Below are positions 1 to 7,303 of a stretch of DNA of 64,000 nt, one piece after another; within the stretch, counting starts at the first letter, position 1, and every line of letters starts with the position of its first letter. A program made the position numbers and the translations under genes. The DNA lies in NCBI GenBank assembly GCA_944321845.1, contig CALUMT010000017.1:58927-122926 (forward strand), in the 5' to 3' direction. The DNA is from an uncultured Butyricimonas sp. (GTDB taxonomy: Bacteria; Bacteroidota; Bacteroidia; Bacteroidales; Marinifilaceae). Under the pieces are notes generated by a model. It did not search any database. It was not told the origin of the DNA and saw only the letters and a program-made list of their open reading frames with translations.

Positions 1-457
1 GGTAACTCGTGTCCGTTTTCAGGCTTCTGCGCACATCCATGAAACGATTGGAAACACCCGACGACTGCAAATAAGCCGAAACGATAGTCGTGGATATCAA
101 TTCCCCGAAACTCACGATACGGTCGTACTCGTAGTCATAGCACAAGGACGATTCCCCCCGCGCTATTTCCTCCAACCCGGCGAACAGTTCTTCCAGCTGC
201 CCGTACACCGGAGCCTCTCCCGGGAACAACTCCCGGACAATTCCCCCGTGATACTCCCGCAACTGCCGGATTACGCTCTCCGTGGTCCCCTGCTTGTAAA
301 AATAGGCGTTGCACAGCGTCTCCAGTAAATTGGTCACCTTCCCCATTGCCGACACCACCACAACCAACTCCCCGCTCTCTTTTTCCACGATTGACGCCAG
401 ATTCCGCACTCCCGCGGCATCCTTCACCGACGCACCCCCGAACTTGAATACCTTCAT
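1..457 (-). CDS. Aspartokinase, N-terminal part (cut by window edge)
   Basis: Reading the minus strand from the ATG at 457 gives MKVFKFGGASV, the nucleotide-binding signature of aspartokinases (KFGGxSV). It continues as SIVEKESGELVVVVSAMGKV, typical of the amino acid kinase fold. About 152 codons are present and the frame stays open to the window edge, so the gene is incomplete here. Aspartokinase phosphorylates aspartate, the first step to lysine, threonine and methionine. I cannot tell whether this is a monofunctional enzyme or one fused to homoserine dehydrogenase, because the C-terminus lies outside. It is divergent from the nitroreductase-like gene at 543. Confidence 0.88.
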   Translation of the reverse strand, partial: MKVFKFGGASVKDAAGVRNLASIVEKESGELVVVVSAMGKVTNLLETLCNAYFYKQGTTESVIRQLREYHGGIVRELFPGEAPVYGQLEELFAGLEEIARGESSLCYDYEYDRIVSFGELISTTIVSAYLQSSGVSNRFMDVRRSLKTDTSY

Positions 458-509
458 ATCTCCTCTGGATTAAAATTTCAATTCTCGCGAAACTAATCAA
501 TAATCCCCG

Positions 510-517
510 TATATTTG
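510..517 (+). promoter_or_regulatory. -7 promoter box for the nitroreductase-like gene
   Basis: TATATTTG matches the Bacteroidetes -7 consensus TAnnTTTG and lies 25 bases before the start codon at 543. No clear -33 TTG is present at the usual distance. Confidence 0.45.
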
Positions 518-542
518 TCTAAACCATATTAAAAACAATCGT

Positions 543-1178
543 ATGAAACAATTCGTATCTATTTTCATGACCCTCCTTTTCACGGGAGCATTACAAGCGG
601 AAGAAGTGAAAACCATCAAGTTGAACACTCCGGACAAAACCCGGGGCAAGGCACTCATGCAGGCTCTCGCCGACCGCCATTCCGACCGGGAATTCTCGAC
701 CAGGGAACTCAGCCTGCAAGATCTCTCCGACCTGCTATGGGCGGCTAACGGCATCAACCGCCAGGACGGGAAACGCACCGCTCCCTCCGCCCTGAACAAA
801 CAGGAAGTGGACATCTACGTTATCCGGAAAGACGGAGCCTATCTTTATCGGGCAGACACCCACTCTCTCCAGCTCATCGCCACCGGTGACCATCGGACAG
901 CCGTAGCCGGGGCACAATCCTTCGCGGCCGAAGCACCCGTGAGTCTGGTACTCGTGGCCGACATCTCCCGTTTCGGTGATGATTCCGAACGCACCCGCAC
1001 CATGGCCGCCGTTGACGCCGGAATCGTCTGCCAGAACATCAACCTATTCTGCGCCGCCGTCGGCCTGTCCACCGTTCCCCGGGCCTCCATGGACCACGCC
1101 ACCCTACGGAAAGTGTTGAAGCTAAAAGAAAGCCAACTTCTCCTGATGAACAACCCCGTCGGCTACCCCAAAAACTAA
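543..1178 (+). CDS. Secreted nitroreductase-like (SagB/ThcOx-type) oxidoreductase
   Basis: 211 residues. The first 19 form a signal peptide (hydrophobic stretch, then LQAEE). The mature part has the small FMN-dependent nitroreductase pattern: an RHSDREFS motif near the start, LSDLLWAANGINR, and a C-terminal MNNPVGYPK segment in which VGYPK is the usual family ending. Relatives bind FMN and reduce or oxidise small molecules with NAD(P)H or peptide substrates. Export to the periplasm is unusual for nitroreductases but common in this Bacteroidetes subgroup. The substrate is unknown. It stands alone, divergent from aspartokinase, and is followed by a strong hairpin at 1198-1232. Confidence 0.8.
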   Translation: MKQFVSIFMTLLFTGALQAEEVKTIKLNTPDKTRGKALMQALADRHSDREFSTRELSLQDLSDLLWAANGINRQDGKRTAPSALNKQEVDIYVIRKDGAYLYRADTHSLQLIATGDHRTAVAGAQSFAAEAPVSLVLVADISRFGDDSERTRTMAAVDAGIVCQNINLFCAAVGLSTVPRASMDHATLRKVLKLKESQLLLMNNPVGYPKN

Positions 1179-1197
1179 CCCCTCCCCTTCAATCCCA

Positions 1198-1232
1198 TTT
1201 AATCCCGTGGCCCTTCCCGCCACGGGATTAAA
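1198..1232 (+). terminator. Rho-independent-type hairpin after the nitroreductase-like gene
   Basis: A GC-rich 10-bp stem (1201-1210 with 1220-1229) is extended by A:T pairs and has a 9-base loop. The sequence after it is AT-rich but lacks a long T run on the plus strand, so the termination efficiency is uncertain. Confidence 0.55.
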
Positions 1233-1265
1233 ATTACCCTCACCCCAACAAAAACTCTCCCCAAC

Positions 1266-1296
1266 AAAAAGAGAGGACATCTCACGACGTCCTCTC
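1266..1296 (-). terminator. Terminator of the collagen-like lipoprotein gene
   Basis: GAGAGGAC (1271-1278) pairs perfectly with GTCCTCTC (1289-1296). On the minus strand the stem is followed by a run of T (complement of 1266-1270). It lies 39 bases past the stop of the gene ending at 1335. Confidence 0.75.
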
Positions 1297-1334
1297 AAAA
1301 GTGGTTGCATTTATTAGCAATATCACGTTGCTAT

Positions 1335-4289
1335 TCAATTGTTAGCCTTTACATTTACAGTAATAATTTCCTCTATGGTCTCCCAAGTATTTTCAATTAT
1401 CAACTTCACTTTCACTGTAACATCTGAAGCTAAAGTAGCCGAATTCTCCCAAGTTACTTTTGTTCCATCAGTAACTTTCAGATTTGGATTTTCACCCTCT
1501 ATCGTTTCAAACTTGATATTTTCCACACCATATACAGATGCGTCAAGTTCGTCTGATTCCAATTCTACACCTTCTTGCGGAAGAATCTCGCTACCACGAA
1601 TAATGTATTTCCGCTGACCATCTTTACGATCCAACACTTTCAAATCAACACCCAACTGAGTCATATCAATAGTCACATTAGTTCCATCAAATATATCTAT
1701 TGTTGTTGTTTTGAAGGCTTTAGAAACAATCGGATTATAGAATCTCACGGTGATTGTCTTTGTTTCAAGAACTACATCATTAGCCCCGATAAGTTGGTAA
1801 GACACCGCGTATTCTTTATTTCCGTTCATTTCCAACTCTTTATTTTCATCTTTATCTTCATCTCTATACAAACTGATAACATTCTCATCATCAATCTTAA
1901 TCTTACCAGTAGAAGTAGTTGTTTCAGCAAACTTAATCGTCGTGTTTTCGGGCAACTTGAAGATATTATCCAAATCAGAAACTAATCCATTATCGCCGAA
2001 ACGTACCAATGTAATATCCGTACCTTCAATCCAATAAGACGGAACTTTTGTCACGGTCGGAGTTTGAACAGTCAATTCGAATTCCGTGATAGCTTTCTTC
2101 TTGCCATCTATCCAAGTCACTTCAAAGGTGTATACACCTGCTTTGGCATTAGCATTAACCGTAATTGCCGGTAACTTATTGGGCGTTGTGATGGAGAACT
2201 TATCTGAAGCATCTGCTCCTGTTGCATCCTTCACGGTTACTTTAATTCCATCGGTCTCTTCTTCATTACCGGTCACATTTTCAATATCCTTACCGAAGAA
2301 TGTCTCAACTTCGTTCTTGATTGCCTGATTAAATTTCAATCCGACATTCACTTCATTTCCAATGAAATCAACAACAAATGGGCTAACGGCATCCACATCC
2401 TCCAACAATCCTGCAACTTCCTTCGTGGATTCGAAATCGGTTATGGTAACCATCATTGTTTCTTTACATACAAGTTTTCCGTTCACTTTTACACGCACGG
2501 TAAAAGTAGCCTCTGCATTCAACGTTTGATAGGTTGGTCCACCTTCCTCGTTAAACGTAAGTGTCAAACCATTAACCGTAATGAAGTTCTTATCCAATTC
2601 AGCACCATCATTATTGATAATCCTGTCAAGAGTAATCTCAATTACCGGCTCAAAACCACAATCGTCTTTCAAAGCCTTACGTTCACTCTCCCCATTAACT
2701 TTGGCAGCAACGACAACCCAAGCACTCAAATCAAGCGTAGATCCGTTCTTCCACTCGATTTTTTTATCCGAGAGAAGATCTGGCAACAAGTCGTTATCCT
2801 TCTGAATGTAAAGGCCCAATTCATCCAATGTACTAGGCTGTGTTTTGAAAGTGATATAATCAGAATAAACACCCCGCCCTTCATTATGTACATCATTCAA
2901 ACGCAAAGCCAAGGTATAACCTGCCAAGTCATCATCATCGAACACAGCCTGATCGAAGTTAAAATCCACGTACAATAAACCATTTTCCTCACGCGGGTTC
3001 GTGGCGGTAAACAAGGAAGTAGAACGGGTCAATGCAAAATGATCCATACTCTCTGCCACAGTATAATCTCCCGCCTGCTTAACGACAACTTTCCCGTCCA
3101 CATTTTCCTCTATCTGCAATTTAGCCGAAGAGGGGCTTACACGGAAACGCAATTGAGAAGGAGTTGCCCGAACAAACGCATCCGGAACAGCAACATTCGT
3201 TCTATCATCGATTACGTTCAACGAGTAAACTTCCAAACCCGCACCTTCCGTACTGAAAGGCACAAAGTTTACCCCTGTAATCATTTTAGCAACAACAGAA
3301 CTTGAAGGTAGCTTAAAATCATCATATATATAAGAAACTTTCCCGCTTTCCATATCGACCACCTGTCTCGGGAAACGAAGGTTGTAATATCCATCCTGTT
3401 CAACGATATATATACTTCCGCCCAACAGTACATCAAACACTTCCTCTCCTACACAAAGCTTACCATCTTCGTTTACGGTTACCACCTGATAAGAAGCCAA
3501 AATATTTCCCATATTAAATCCTTCGATGGATTCAAATTCAGCTTCTAGATCATTGGCATCCTTATATTTCAACACACCATCTTCATATTTAAAGATAAGT
3601 TTAGGAGCAGTGGCACTTGCACCCGGCTTTCCTTGCACCTCTCCAATCTCTTGCCAGTTACCACCATTCTCCTGATAATACAGAATCCCTTCTTCTATTT
3701 TGAAATTCAGCTCAACAGGAGCGCCCGGAGTTCCTGGTGTACCTGGAGTTCCAGGCTCTCCCTGTTCTCCCTTATCTCCTTTAACATAACCAATCTGCTT
3801 TCCGTTTAAGCACAAATAGCCTTCAGAGTCAACAGTAAAATCCAATTGAGGAGCATCAGCCGTAACCTTAGCCAAGTCTACCCATTCCTCTTCCGTGGAA
3901 TAACGATATTGCAACATGCCGGTTTTCGCATCAATGTTGAATATCGGGGTTTTACCTTCTGATCCTGGCAATCCCTGGATTCCCTGTTCTCCTTGGATAC
4001 CTTGCTCTCCTTTATCTCCCTTATCACCTTTCGTGATATGGTGAGTCGTCTTGTCGGATAAAGTAATGATTATACCACCGTTACCGTCAGACTCCACTTT
4101 CGTTACCACGGCACCACCATTTACCAACTCTTGCAATTTGGCAATGGCATCCTTGTTCGCGTCAATCTGTTCTTGCAAGGCATTGATGTCATCATCGTAA
4201 TCCTTACAGCCGACGAATGTTGGCCCTGCAATTCCACAAAGAAGCGCTGCTAACAGCGCAGTTCTCGTTAAATTACTCTTTTTATTCAT
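1335..4289 (-). CDS. Large surface lipoprotein with collagen-like repeats (DUF4988-like N-terminus)
   Basis: 984 residues. A lipoprotein signal ends at Cys28, followed by KDYDDD, which resembles the Bacteroidetes lipoprotein export signal for surface display. Residues 31-57 form a short coiled coil. Two collagen-like Gly-x-y tracts lie at about 88-113 (GDKGDKGEQG) and 171-191 (GEPGTPGTPG), separated by repeats of an 'xxYRYSTEEEWVDL'-type module. The rest, about 700 residues, looks like a series of beta-sandwich domains with no catalytic motif that I recognise. This architecture occurs in many Bacteroidetes proteins annotated as DUF4988 or PL29 N-terminal domain proteins. A role as adhesin or surface stalk is inference; lyase activity is not supported. 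Confidence 0.75.
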   Translation of the reverse strand: MNKKSNLTRTALLAALLCGIAGPTFVGCKDYDDDINALQEQIDANKDAIAKLQELVNGGAVVTKVESDGNGGIIITLSDKTTHHITKGDKGDKGEQGIQGEQGIQGLPGSEGKTPIFNIDAKTGMLQYRYSTEEEWVDLAKVTADAPQLDFTVDSEGYLCLNGKQIGYVKGDKGEQGEPGTPGTPGTPGAPVELNFKIEEGILYYQENGGNWQEIGEVQGKPGASATAPKLIFKYEDGVLKYKDANDLEAEFESIEGFNMGNILASYQVVTVNEDGKLCVGEEVFDVLLGGSIYIVEQDGYYNLRFPRQVVDMESGKVSYIYDDFKLPSSSVVAKMITGVNFVPFSTEGAGLEVYSLNVIDDRTNVAVPDAFVRATPSQLRFRVSPSSAKLQIEENVDGKVVVKQAGDYTVAESMDHFALTRSTSLFTATNPREENGLLYVDFNFDQAVFDDDDLAGYTLALRLNDVHNEGRGVYSDYITFKTQPSTLDELGLYIQKDNDLLPDLLSDKKIEWKNGSTLDLSAWVVVAAKVNGESERKALKDDCGFEPVIEITLDRIINNDGAELDKNFITVNGLTLTFNEEGGPTYQTLNAEATFTVRVKVNGKLVCKETMMVTITDFESTKEVAGLLEDVDAVSPFVVDFIGNEVNVGLKFNQAIKNEVETFFGKDIENVTGNEEETDGIKVTVKDATGADASDKFSITTPNKLPAITVNANAKAGVYTFEVTWIDGKKKAITEFELTVQTPTVTKVPSYWIEGTDITLVRFGDNGLVSDLDNIFKLPENTTIKFAETTTSTGKIKIDDENVISLYRDEDKDENKELEMNGNKEYAVSYQLIGANDVVLETKTITVRFYNPIVSKAFKTTTIDIFDGTNVTIDMTQLGVDLKVLDRKDGQRKYIIRGSEILPQEGVELESDELDASVYGVENIKFETIEGENPNLKVTDGTKVTWENSATLASDVTVKVKLIIENTWETIEEIITVNVKANN

Positions 4290-4583
4290 ACGTATAAATT
4301 AAATTGGTAATTAAAAAAGTTATTAAATAACTCACTTTTCATTTTTTAATCCTATATCTACTTATGTCTGATTCTTCAATAAATACATTATATATTACAC
4401 GCGTTTCACACAAAAAAACGTTCGTTTTTTTGCATCATGGATTTCAATGAATTTCACACGTATTAAATATTTCCTCAACAGCCAAAATATCCTTCTTATA
4501 TTTTCGCCTACAATTTGTACAACCTTGCTAACCCGGAGATTAAACATAAATTTCACGGGAAGGCGAAAAAAATTCCTTAAGTA
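4290..4583. other. Non-coding spacer left of the Abi island
   Basis: No convincing gene is present. The stretch is AT-rich and holds the upstream region of the collagen-like lipoprotein gene, one palindrome (4412-4431) and a long-range inverted repeat, TTTTCGCCT (4501-4509) with AGGCGAAAA (4561-4569). No TAnnTTTG box oriented toward the lipoprotein gene was found. Confidence 0.5.
4412..4431. promoter_or_regulatory. Palindromic operator-like site 1
   Basis: Two 9-bp arms, A7CG and CGT7, flank a TT centre. A shorter copy with an AA centre (the same site on the opposite strand) lies at 4621-4637 on the start point of the promoter at 4584-4613. Two copies of a rare palindrome around one promoter suggest binding sites for one regulator; no binding protein is identified. 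Confidence 0.35.
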
Positions 4584-4613
4584 TTGGTATAAATAAAAAA
4601 AGACTTATCTTTG
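4584..4613 (+). promoter_or_regulatory. Bacteroidetes promoter facing a non-coding region
   Basis: TTG at 4584-4586, a 19-base spacer and TATCTTTG at 4606-4613 match the -33/-7 consensus well. The start point would be near 4620. No protein-coding gene lies downstream on this strand. Confidence 0.6.
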
Positions 4614-4619
4614 CGTCAA

Positions 4620-4795
4620 GAAAAACGAACGTTTTTTGATACGCCACTACACACTGATAATCCGCCACTTACACCTCATTTCACCACCATTATTCCGACC
4701 CCGCATCAAAAACACTCAATATTGATTATCAGCACATTTAAAACAAAGAAAGAAATAGCAACAAAAACTGCTTAAAGCGGGTTTTCTTGTTTTCA
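4620..4795 (+). ncRNA. Candidate small RNA next to the Abi gene
   Basis: The promoter at 4584-4613 would start an RNA near 4620. The sequence contains a 9-bp closing stem, CTGATAATC (4654-4662) with GATTATCAG (4724-4732). It ends in a hairpin (4764-4772 with 4776-4785, one bulge) followed by the T-rich tail CTTGTTTTC. No ORF of note is present. AbiF-family genes have been reported beside structured RNAs in comparative surveys, which makes an RNA here plausible, but I cannot match it to a known family. It converges on the Abi gene, whose stop is at 4914. Confidence 0.4.
4621..4637. promoter_or_regulatory. Palindromic operator-like site 2
   Basis: Seven-base arms AAAAACG and CGTTTTT flank an AA centre. 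It lies directly on the predicted start point of the small RNA, where a bound repressor would block transcription. It is the reverse-orientation copy of the site at 4412-4431. Confidence 0.35.
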
Positions 4796-4806
4796 CAATG
4801 TTAACG

Positions 4807-4820
4807 CACCGCATTTACGG
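4807..4820. repeat. Left copy of direct repeat flanking the Abi gene
   Basis: CACCGCATTTACGG occurs here and again at 6116-6129 in the same orientation, one copy on each side of the Abi gene. Both copies are followed by TACGGTAC-type sequence, interrupted in the right copy by an 11-base duplication. Confidence 0.5.
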
Positions 4821-4913
4821 TACGTTCACTGATTGGTATTTCAAATTGAAGAATTCTCCATCAATCATGTCAAAAGGTGTACGTACATTTATTAGGAACG
4901 AATACGGGGTTCA

Positions 4914-5852
4914 TTATTTTTCACCCCAAATGGGTAGTGATTGCCAACACGTTGGAAATCCCATATCTTTAAGCTCAAGCAAACGACAATCTGATTGGAG
5001 TAATTCTTTGATATTCCTTTTGAAGTCGCTCCCGGGACTGATAATATCGAGAATATACGCGATACAAGACAGTGCGGCAAACAATTTATTCGTGCGTATT
5101 TGCCCGATTGTTGTTCTATCTATAAACGGATAATGAGTGTTGTATGGCAACGTTACGCTAACCATAAAACGGCGATTCCAAGTTCGACTGTGGTGAGCGC
5201 AACAATTACGCAGATTGGAAATAGCGTGTAACCAATTCTCCAATACAGCCACTTTCTTCAAACCGAATTGTTCAGTAATGTACTCTTTGCGGTTATCCAG
5301 CTTCAAAGATTGAAACAAACGGCTCAATGTGGCAAACGATACGACTTCAAGCGCCATCCAACTTGGCGGCATCAAAGGATTGTTATATTTTGATTTATAA
5401 TGCTTGATAAAATCTTCATTACTTCGGTTGACATCAGCATTGATATGATCCATTAAATCATCATAGCCAAAACGATATAAACTTTCATCATCATACCAAT
5501 GGCTATCTCCTGTGCTTTCTGCATATACCTGTACGATTTTTGTACGTACTGCCACTTCTATCTTTTCAATAGCATTGAAAATAAGTGAGCGCAGCCTGCG
5601 ATCAAAACAATAAAGATCTATTATGTCCTTGAAGTGAATATCTTTACGAGTAAAATTATGTTCCGAATCTTTACCATTTTCTTGAAAAGGGTACGTGTAT
5701 GCACGAAGCCGGTAATAGCTAATATTAAACAAATAAGCAGATGCTTCGCTTTCATCATCGAAAACAAGTCCTCGTTGCTTTAGCCGTGCAACTTGCTCGG
5801 CGAGGGTTAACGGCTTCTTTGTATAATTAGTTTTATCAATCAATCCTATCAA
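4914..5852 (-). CDS. Abi family HEPN protein (AbiF/AbiD, Abi_2)
   Basis: 312 residues with the Abi_2 pattern: KPLTLAEQVARLKQRGL near the N-terminus, then LFNISYYRLRAYTYPF, LYCFDRRLRSLIFNAIEKIEVAVRT, and the HEPN catalytic motif R215-N-C-C-A-H220-H (R-x4-H), within a conserved LxxLRNCCAHHxRxWNR context. Family members are abortive-infection proteins against phage, and HEPN proteins usually act as RNases. The active-site Arg and His are both present, so an active enzyme is expected. There is no ATG at the start: a TAA lies two codons upstream, and the candidates are TTG at 5852 or TTG at 5843, which would keep expression low. The gene stands alone in non-coding DNA, with a hairpin 24 bases upstream and a candidate RNA downstream. 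Confidence 0.85.
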   Translation of the reverse strand: MIGLIDKTNYTKKPLTLAEQVARLKQRGLVFDDESEASAYLFNISYYRLRAYTYPFQENGKDSEHNFTRKDIHFKDIIDLYCFDRRLRSLIFNAIEKIEVAVRTKIVQVYAESTGDSHWYDDESLYRFGYDDLMDHINADVNRSNEDFIKHYKSKYNNPLMPPSWMALEVVSFATLSRLFQSLKLDNRKEYITEQFGLKKVAVLENWLHAISNLRNCCAHHSRTWNRRFMVSVTLPYNTHYPFIDRTTIGQIRTNKLFAALSCIAYILDIISPGSDFKRNIKELLQSDCRLLELKDMGFPTCWQSLPIWGEK

Positions 5853-5875
5853 AAGTTACTGTATAAAAACTCGAA

Positions 5876-5917
5876 GACCTCCCCGGGTGCGCTGTTCTAC
5901 GGGAAGCGTGGGAGGTC
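5876..5917 (-). promoter_or_regulatory. GC hairpin in front of the Abi gene (attenuator or terminator)
   Basis: GACCTCCC (5876-5883) pairs perfectly with GGGAGGTC (5910-5917). Inside is a second 4-bp stem, CGCT/AGCG, on the minus strand. On the minus strand the outer stem is followed by TTCGAGTTTTTA, a terminator-like tail, and the Abi start lies 24 bases beyond. Such a hairpin could end an upstream RNA and limit Abi expression, as terminators do between RNA antitoxin and toxin in type III systems. That parallel is inference. Confidence 0.5.
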
Positions 5918-6380
5918 ATATCAAGTGTAAAAATAATACTTTCATTTGATTCCGCAATGGATGTGGCAAAAAATATTTTCGACACGAAGAGAGTATCCGT
6001 AACAACTTATTGTACACCACAACAAACATTAATCGCATATTTTATAGCCTACACAATGAACGCCGCACAAAGAACAACAGGTTTAACTGATAATACCCCA
6101 TTCCCGACGCGAACCCACCGCATTTACGGCCTGCTTACGGTACACAGCCCATTCACCTTCCTTACACAGCCGGTTTCAACTCGCTCTATAGATTGGCCGT
6201 GAAATGCCCGTGACAGGTCCGTGTATCGAAGATATTGCCTTTCCACATCCTGCCAACAACCTACCCATAACGGCGGGACCAAGGCATCACCGCAAAATCA
6301 ATAACGGATCATTATGGTTCAGTCATCTTCATGAAAATGCCACCACCCCATACTGAATCCCCGCCAATTTAATCCCTCCT
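5918..6380 (-). other. Non-coding region upstream of the Abi gene
   Basis: About 460 bases without a convincing gene on either strand. On the minus strand a near-consensus promoter is visible: TTG (6254-6256), 19-base spacer, TATCTTCG (6227-6234, one mismatch to TAnnTTTG). RNA from it would run about 340 bases to the hairpin at 5876-5917. GGCTGTGTA occurs twice in this stretch 22 bases apart, but there is no regular repeat array. It may hold a leader or small RNA of the Abi gene. Confidence 0.3.
6116..6129. repeat. Right copy of direct repeat flanking the Abi gene
   Basis: Identical 14-mer to 4807-4820, same orientation, 1309 bases apart. Could mark the ends of an inserted cassette or a duplicated regulatory segment. 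Confidence 0.5.
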
Positions 6381-6413
6381 AAAAAAAGCCCGGATTACCG
6401 ACATTTCCCGGGC
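6381..6413 (-). terminator. Strong terminator downstream of the Mpv17-like gene
   Basis: GCCCGG (6388-6393) pairs with CCGGGC (6408-6413), followed on the minus strand by seven T (complement of 6381-6387). It separates the gene at 6542-7228 from the Abi island, so the Abi gene must have its own promoter. Confidence 0.75.
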
Positions 6414-6482
6414 AGCCGCCAAACCGCGCCAACAGCTCTTGAGCAATAGCCGAACAGGAGGTGATCAGCACGTGAAACAATA

Positions 6483-6518
6483 TAGCCCCGAAACGACCGT
6501 AAGGCTATCTCGGGGCTA
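6483..6518 (-). terminator. First hairpin downstream of the Mpv17-like gene
   Basis: TAGCCCCGA (6483-6491) pairs perfectly with TCGGGGCTA (6510-6518), 24 bases past the stop codon. The T tract on the minus strand is weak, so this may be a helper to the stronger terminator at 6381-6413. Confidence 0.55.
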
Positions 6519-6541
6519 CCGTAAAACAAACTATATCACAA

Positions 6542-7228
6542 TTATTTCTTCAAAGCGGCAACGGCCAGCAATACTCCCAGCACGATTCCCAGGAGTGCGG
6601 CACACAACACGCGAGAATCACCGGGCAACAGGAAGGTAATCGTGTGGGCTGGAAACCAAAAGAAGGGTATTGTCTTCTTGAACACGAATCCCCATTGCAC
6701 CCGCCAATTCAGGTTAGTCATGATCTCTCCCATATCAATCGGTTTGAAAAATCCCCGGAGAGTTCCCCCATTCTGGAGGATATGCGTGTCCGTGATCTTA
6801 TGCAATGTCATAAACACCGGGGCAAAAAAAGTGTTCATTGTCACTGAAATACAAAAGGCCACAAGTAATTTTTCGGCCGAAAATGCTCCGCTCATAACCC
6901 GAACGGCATCCGTCATACCCATCTGTTGCAGGAATACCGGTACCCCGGCAGAAAAAACCATCATCGCCAAGTTAATCCCCATTCCCAAGATACCCCAGAC
7001 GAGAGCCCGGGGCAATATACCGAATCCCGGACGGTTGTACACGCCCGCGCTGATGCGCAAGCCGATGCACTCGCCCAAGGTGGAAAGGACAGCGAACTTC
7101 ACGAAACTCATGATCATCCCGTGCTCGGCATTGAACGTCTTGTAGAACGTGTACACGGCGTCGGAAAGGAAAAACGGGAGCAGGCAAAGGATCACGCATC
7201 CCGCGAATAGAATATCTTTCTTTTTCAT
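6542..7228 (-). CDS. Integral membrane protein, Mpv17/PMP22-like
   Basis: 228 residues from the ATG at 7228; an upstream TTG at 7240 is a poorer start. Several hydrophobic segments are visible (residues about 5-23, 40-60, 75-100, 115-140, and two near the C-terminus). The C-terminal part, with W-R-V-Q-W, FFWFPAHTITFLLPGDSR and a final hydrophobic helix, resembles the end of Mpv17/PMP22 proteins (W-P..NF..VP..R). The assignment rests on this pattern only, and function in bacteria is unknown. It is followed by two hairpins and preceded by the terminator of the acyl-CoA synthetase gene, so it is probably monocistronic. Confidence 0.6.
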   Translation of the reverse strand: MKKKDILFAGCVILCLLPFFLSDAVYTFYKTFNAEHGMIMSFVKFAVLSTLGECIGLRISAGVYNRPGFGILPRALVWGILGMGINLAMMVFSAGVPVFLQQMGMTDAVRVMSGAFSAEKLLVAFCISVTMNTFFAPVFMTLHKITDTHILQNGGTLRGFFKPIDMGEIMTNLNWRVQWGFVFKKTIPFFWFPAHTITFLLPGDSRVLCAALLGIVLGVLLAVAALKK

Positions 7229-7242
7229 GCTGCTATACAAAC

Positions 7243-7278
7243 AAAAAAGAAGGAACGCTGCCGGAGGGCAACGCTCCT
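7243..7278 (-). terminator. Terminator of the acyl-CoA synthetase gene
   Basis: A 12-bp stem with two mismatches (7251-7262 with 7267-7278) and a GGAG loop, followed on the minus strand by TTCTTTTTTG. It lies 25 bases past the stop at 7304. Confidence 0.65.
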
Positions 7279-7303
7279 ATCCTTTATTTCGGTTACACAA
7301 TCA

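Noticed and set aside
4798-5133. Plus-strand frame of 111 residues near the Abi gene
   Set aside because: Mostly antisense to the Abi coding sequence, with no domain and no ribosome binding context; its first bases are the direct repeat.
5957-6202. Plus-strand frame of 81 residues upstream of the Abi gene
   Set aside because: No recognisable domain or promoter; it shares only the short HRIYG stretch with the other flank because both contain the direct repeat.
5918-6380. Type III toxin-antitoxin repeat array before the Abi gene
   Set aside because: Only two imperfect short repeats; no regular tandem repeat that would form pseudoknot units.
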